NCBI GenBank assembly: GCA_947258635.1
Contig: CAMYJM010000020.1
Span: 1-14,414 of the forward strand
Direction: 5' to 3'
Source: an uncultured Acidimicrobiaceae bacterium
GTDB taxonomy: Bacteria; Actinomycetota; Acidimicrobiia; Spongiisociales; UBA5794
DNA: 14,414 nt
The translations under genes and the position numbers were made by a program. Under the pieces are notes generated by a model. That model was not told the DNA's origin. It made no database searches and saw only the letters and a program-made list of their open reading frames with translations. Each line of letters begins with the position of its first letter. Position 1 is the first letter of the stretch. This document shows positions 12,619 through 14,414 of the stretch, in pieces.

Positions 12619-14007
12619 ATGCCCGAAGAGCTCGAACTCGACTCCGCCGCCCGGCTCCAACTGGCCGAGGCCGCCCTCCGCTATGCCGAGGACTACCTCA
12701 ACGATCTGCCGACCACGCCCGCTTCCTACCCACCGATCGCTCCGGATGTCGTCGCCCGGCTGGCGGCGCCACCGCCCGAGCAGGGGCGCCCGATTTCGCA
12801 ACTGCTCGATCTGCTCAGCGCGGCGCTGGAGACAGGCATCGACACCTCGTCGGGCAAATTCCTCTCGTATATCCCCAGCGGCGGCATCTACTCGGCGGCC
12901 ATCGGGCGCCTGCTCGGGGCGATCACCAATCGCTACACCGGGGGCACCCACGGGGCGCCGGGTCTGATCGCCATCGAGGCGGGCGTAGTCCGCTGGATGT
13001 GCGGCCTGTTCGATCTCCCGGATACGTCCTCCGGGATCCTGCTGTCCGGCGGATCGATCGCCAACCTCACGGCCACCGTGGCCGCTCGTTCCCGCCTCGG
13101 CGACGACTTCGCCCACGGGGTGGTCTACACCTCGGAGCGAGCGCACCATTCGATCGACAAAGCGGCCCGGATTGCCGGCGTCCACCCCGATCGCATCCGC
13201 GCCATCCCGGCCGACGCGTCCCTCCGGCTCGATACCGCTCTCCTCGAAGCTGCCATTGCCGCCGACACCGCGGCCGGGATGACTCCGATGCTGATTGCCG
13301 TGAGCGCCGGTACCACCGACACCGGCACCATCGACCCGCTCGCCGAATGTGCCCGGATCTCCCGGGAAGCCGGCGCCTGGTTCCACGTCGACGCGGCGTA
13401 CGGCGGGTTCTTCGTGCTCACCCGGCGAGGCCGGGAGCGGTTGGCCGGAATCGAATTGGCGGACTCGATCACGATCGATGCCCACAAGAGCCTCTTCCTG
13501 CCCTTCGGCACCGGCGGTTTGCTGGTGCGCCAAGAGAGAGACCTCGTCGACTCCCTCGAAGGCCGCGGCTCATACATGCAGGACGTGCCGGAGCACGGTC
13601 GGGAGATCCCCAACTACTTCGCCATGGGCCCCGAGCTGACTCGGCCGCCGCGCGGCCTCGAGGCGTGGCTGGCCCTGCATCTGCACGGTGTCGAGCCCTT
13701 CCGAGTCGAGCTGGATCGGATGCTCGACTTGGCGGCGTGGACGGCGGAGTCCCTCGCCGCGATGCCGGACATCGAGGTCATTGCCGACCCCGAGCTGTCG
13801 ATCGTCGCTTTCCGGTCGACGCGCGGGAACGGTGTCTCCCAGTCAATCGCCCGCCACATGAACGACTCGGGGGACGTGCACGTGTCGAGCACGACGGTCG
13901 ATGGTCGCTTCGTCGTCCGGCTGGCATTCCTCAGCCAGCGGACTTCCCAGGACGTCGCCCGGCGGGCCGTTGCGCTGATCGGGGAAGCCATCGGGATCGG
14001 CTCGTGA
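12619..14007 (+). CDS. PLP-dependent group II amino acid decarboxylase-family protein
   Basis: This is a fold-type I pyridoxal 5'-phosphate enzyme of the glutamate/aromatic amino acid decarboxylase group, cytosolic, 462 residues. Visible landmarks are SSGKFLSYIPSGG (77-89), GVVRWMCGLFDLP (122-134) and the phosphate-binding LLSGGSIANLTA (141-152). TSERAHHSIDKAA (171-183) provides the ring-stacking His H176. Then come SAGTTDTGTIDPL (229-241), HVDAAYGG (256-263) with the Asp that binds the pyridine nitrogen, and IDAHKSLFLPFG (286-297) with the Schiff-base lysine K290. The C-terminal segment VVRLAFLSQRTS is also typical. Length is normal for the family (about 460-490). The substrate cannot be read from the sequence; such proteins act on aromatic amino acids, glutamate, aspartate or 2,4-diaminobutyrate. 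It appears monocistronic and functionally unrelated to the oxidase cluster. Confidence 0.92.
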   Translation: MPEELELDSAARLQLAEAALRYAEDYLNDLPTTPASYPPIAPDVVARLAAPPPEQGRPISQLLDLLSAALETGIDTSSGKFLSYIPSGGIYSAAIGRLLGAITNRYTGGTHGAPGLIAIEAGVVRWMCGLFDLPDTSSGILLSGGSIANLTATVAARSRLGDDFAHGVVYTSERAHHSIDKAARIAGVHPDRIRAIPADASLRLDTALLEAAIAADTAAGMTPMLIAVSAGTTDTGTIDPLAECARISREAGAWFHVDAAYGGFFVLTRRGRERLAGIELADSITIDAHKSLFLPFGTGGLLVRQERDLVDSLEGRGSYMQDVPEHGREIPNYFAMGPELTRPPRGLEAWLALHLHGVEPFRVELDRMLDLAAWTAESLAAMPDIEVIADPELSIVAFRSTRGNGVSQSIARHMNDSGDVHVSSTTVDGRFVVRLAFLSQRTSQDVARRAVALIGEAIGIGS

Positions 14008-14133
14008 CCAGGGGGTTGGCGATGAGGTGGCATCCTGCCCGACGGCAGCCTCAACCCGGTATCCGAGGCATTTGACGCCGCCGGCAACAGCCGCACCCAG
14101 ACCGTCTGGAGCCCCTGCGACGTCGTCTAAGGC

Positions 14134-14139
14134 TATTGT
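14134..14139 (+). promoter_or_regulatory. Candidate -10 box (TATTGT) for the peroxiredoxin gene
   Basis: TATTGT lies 22 nt before the ATG at 14162. A purine-rich ribosome binding site, GAGGAGAGA (14152-14160), lies between them, giving a short leader. No obvious -35 is seen. Confidence 0.4.
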
Positions 14140-14161
14140 CGGCGCACGCTCGAGGAGAGAC

Positions 14162-14414
14162 ATGCCGGCACCCGACTTCACGTTGACCGACCAACACGAG
14201 GACGACTGGCGGCTGTCGGACCACCTCGACGCAGCCGTCGTCCTCCTGTTCCTACGAGGCGATTGGTGACCGTACTGCAACGGCCAGCTGGTCAGCCTGG
14301 CGCAACGGCACCCCGAAATAATGCAGGCCGGCGCTCGTGTCGCCGCCATCAGCATCGACTCACCCCGCCAAAACGCCGCGCTCGTGCAGGCCCTGAGTCT
14401 ACCCTTCCCGATTC
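14162..14414 (+). CDS. Peroxiredoxin-like thioredoxin-fold protein, probable selenoprotein (UxxC), truncated by window end
   Basis: The reading frame is an AhpC/TSA-type redoxin: APDFTLTD (3-10), WRLSDHL (16-22), then AVVLLFLRGDW (25-35). At codon 36 (14267-14269) there is an in-frame TGA, and the frame then continues PYCNGQLVSLAQRHPEI and VAAISIDSPRQNAALVQAL to the window edge. The family's active site is R-G-x-W-C-P-Y-C, so TGA replaces precisely the first (catalytic) Cys while C39 is kept, giving U36-P-Y-C39. A SECIS-like hairpin lies 20 nt after the TGA. I infer selenocysteine insertion. The likely role is thiol-dependent peroxide or disulfide reduction in the cytosol; no signal peptide is seen. 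Start: ATG 14162 with GAGGAG 4 nt upstream. Alternatives are a nonsense-mutated pseudogene or a sequencing error (TGC/TGT to TGA). The 3' end lies outside the window. Confidence 0.8.
14283..14301 (+). promoter_or_regulatory. Candidate bacterial SECIS hairpin
   Basis: GCCAG (14283-14287) pairs with CTGGC (14297-14301). After one bulged C (14296), CT (14288-14289) pairs with AG (14294-14295), closing a four-base loop GGTC (14290-14293). The loop starts 20 nt after the TGA. Bacterial SECIS elements are hairpins just downstream of the UGA with a small apical loop that has G among its first bases; the E. coli fdhF loop likewise contains GGUC. The hairpin lies inside the coding frame, as expected. 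Confidence 0.55.

Noticed and set aside
12436..13533. Long minus-strand frame opposite the PLP decarboxylase
   Set aside because: Gly/Asp/Arg-rich shadow; the plus strand has the complete PLP-enzyme motif set.
14162..14269. Treating the peroxiredoxin as a complete 35-aa protein ending at the TGA
   Set aside because: The conserved redoxin sequence continues in the same frame after the TGA, including the second active-site Cys and the following helix and strand.
1..14414. CRISPR arrays, tRNA/rRNA genes, insertion sequences, phage attachment sites
   Set aside because: No regularly spaced repeats, tRNA-like cloverleafs, transposase motifs or terminal inverted repeats with target duplications were recognised by reading the sequence.

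Overview
The window is high-GC bacterial DNA. ATGA, GTGA or TGATG start/stop overlaps are frequent, and several genes have a TANNNT -10 box just upstream of the start codon. With an F420/PPOX-type small oxidoreductase, a menaquinol-type split cytochrome b complex and a B-family (ba3-type) oxidase, this suggests an actinomycetote, possibly Acidimicrobiia-like. The assignment is inference; no rRNA or other marker is present.

Layout. 1-2425 (+ strand): a DMT/EamA exporter, two small unrecognised proteins and a PPOX-fold oxidoreductase, separated by hairpin-rich intergenic DNA. 2433-7286 (- strand): a six-gene operon in which every junction overlaps. In transcription order it encodes a cytochrome c with three C-terminal membrane helices, a GltD-like FAD/NAD(P) iron-sulfur flavoprotein ending in a 2x[4Fe-4S] ferredoxin domain, cytochrome b, subunit IV, a Tat-type Rieske protein and a membrane-anchored cytochrome c. 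This is a quinol:cytochrome c oxidoreductase with a built-in flavoprotein. 7287-7456 is the divergent promoter region. 7457-12570 (mostly +): a ba3-type oxidase (IIa, II, I), the truncated remnant of a cytochrome c gene, an intact lipoprotein cytochrome c, a minus-strand membrane-anchored beta-rich protein, two SCO-family proteins and a PCuAC copper chaperone. 12619-14007: a group II PLP-dependent decarboxylase. 14162-window end: a peroxiredoxin-like gene.

How the genes work together: the minus-strand complex would pass electrons from menaquinol, and perhaps from NAD(P)H via the flavoprotein, to cytochrome c. The plus-strand ba3 oxidase would pass them to O2, and the SCO and PCuAC proteins would load the CuA site of subunit II.

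The most notable observation is at the right edge. The peroxiredoxin reading frame meets an in-frame TGA exactly where the family has the catalytic Cys of its W-C-P-Y-C motif. The frame then continues, well conserved, to the window end, and a hairpin with a GGUC apical loop lies 20 nt after the TGA. This fits a selenocysteine-containing (UxxC) peroxiredoxin with a bacterial SECIS element. Second is the GltD-like flavoprotein locked by overlapping reading frames between two bc-complex subunits. Third is the decayed cytochrome c duplicate between oxidase subunit I and the intact cytochrome c gene.
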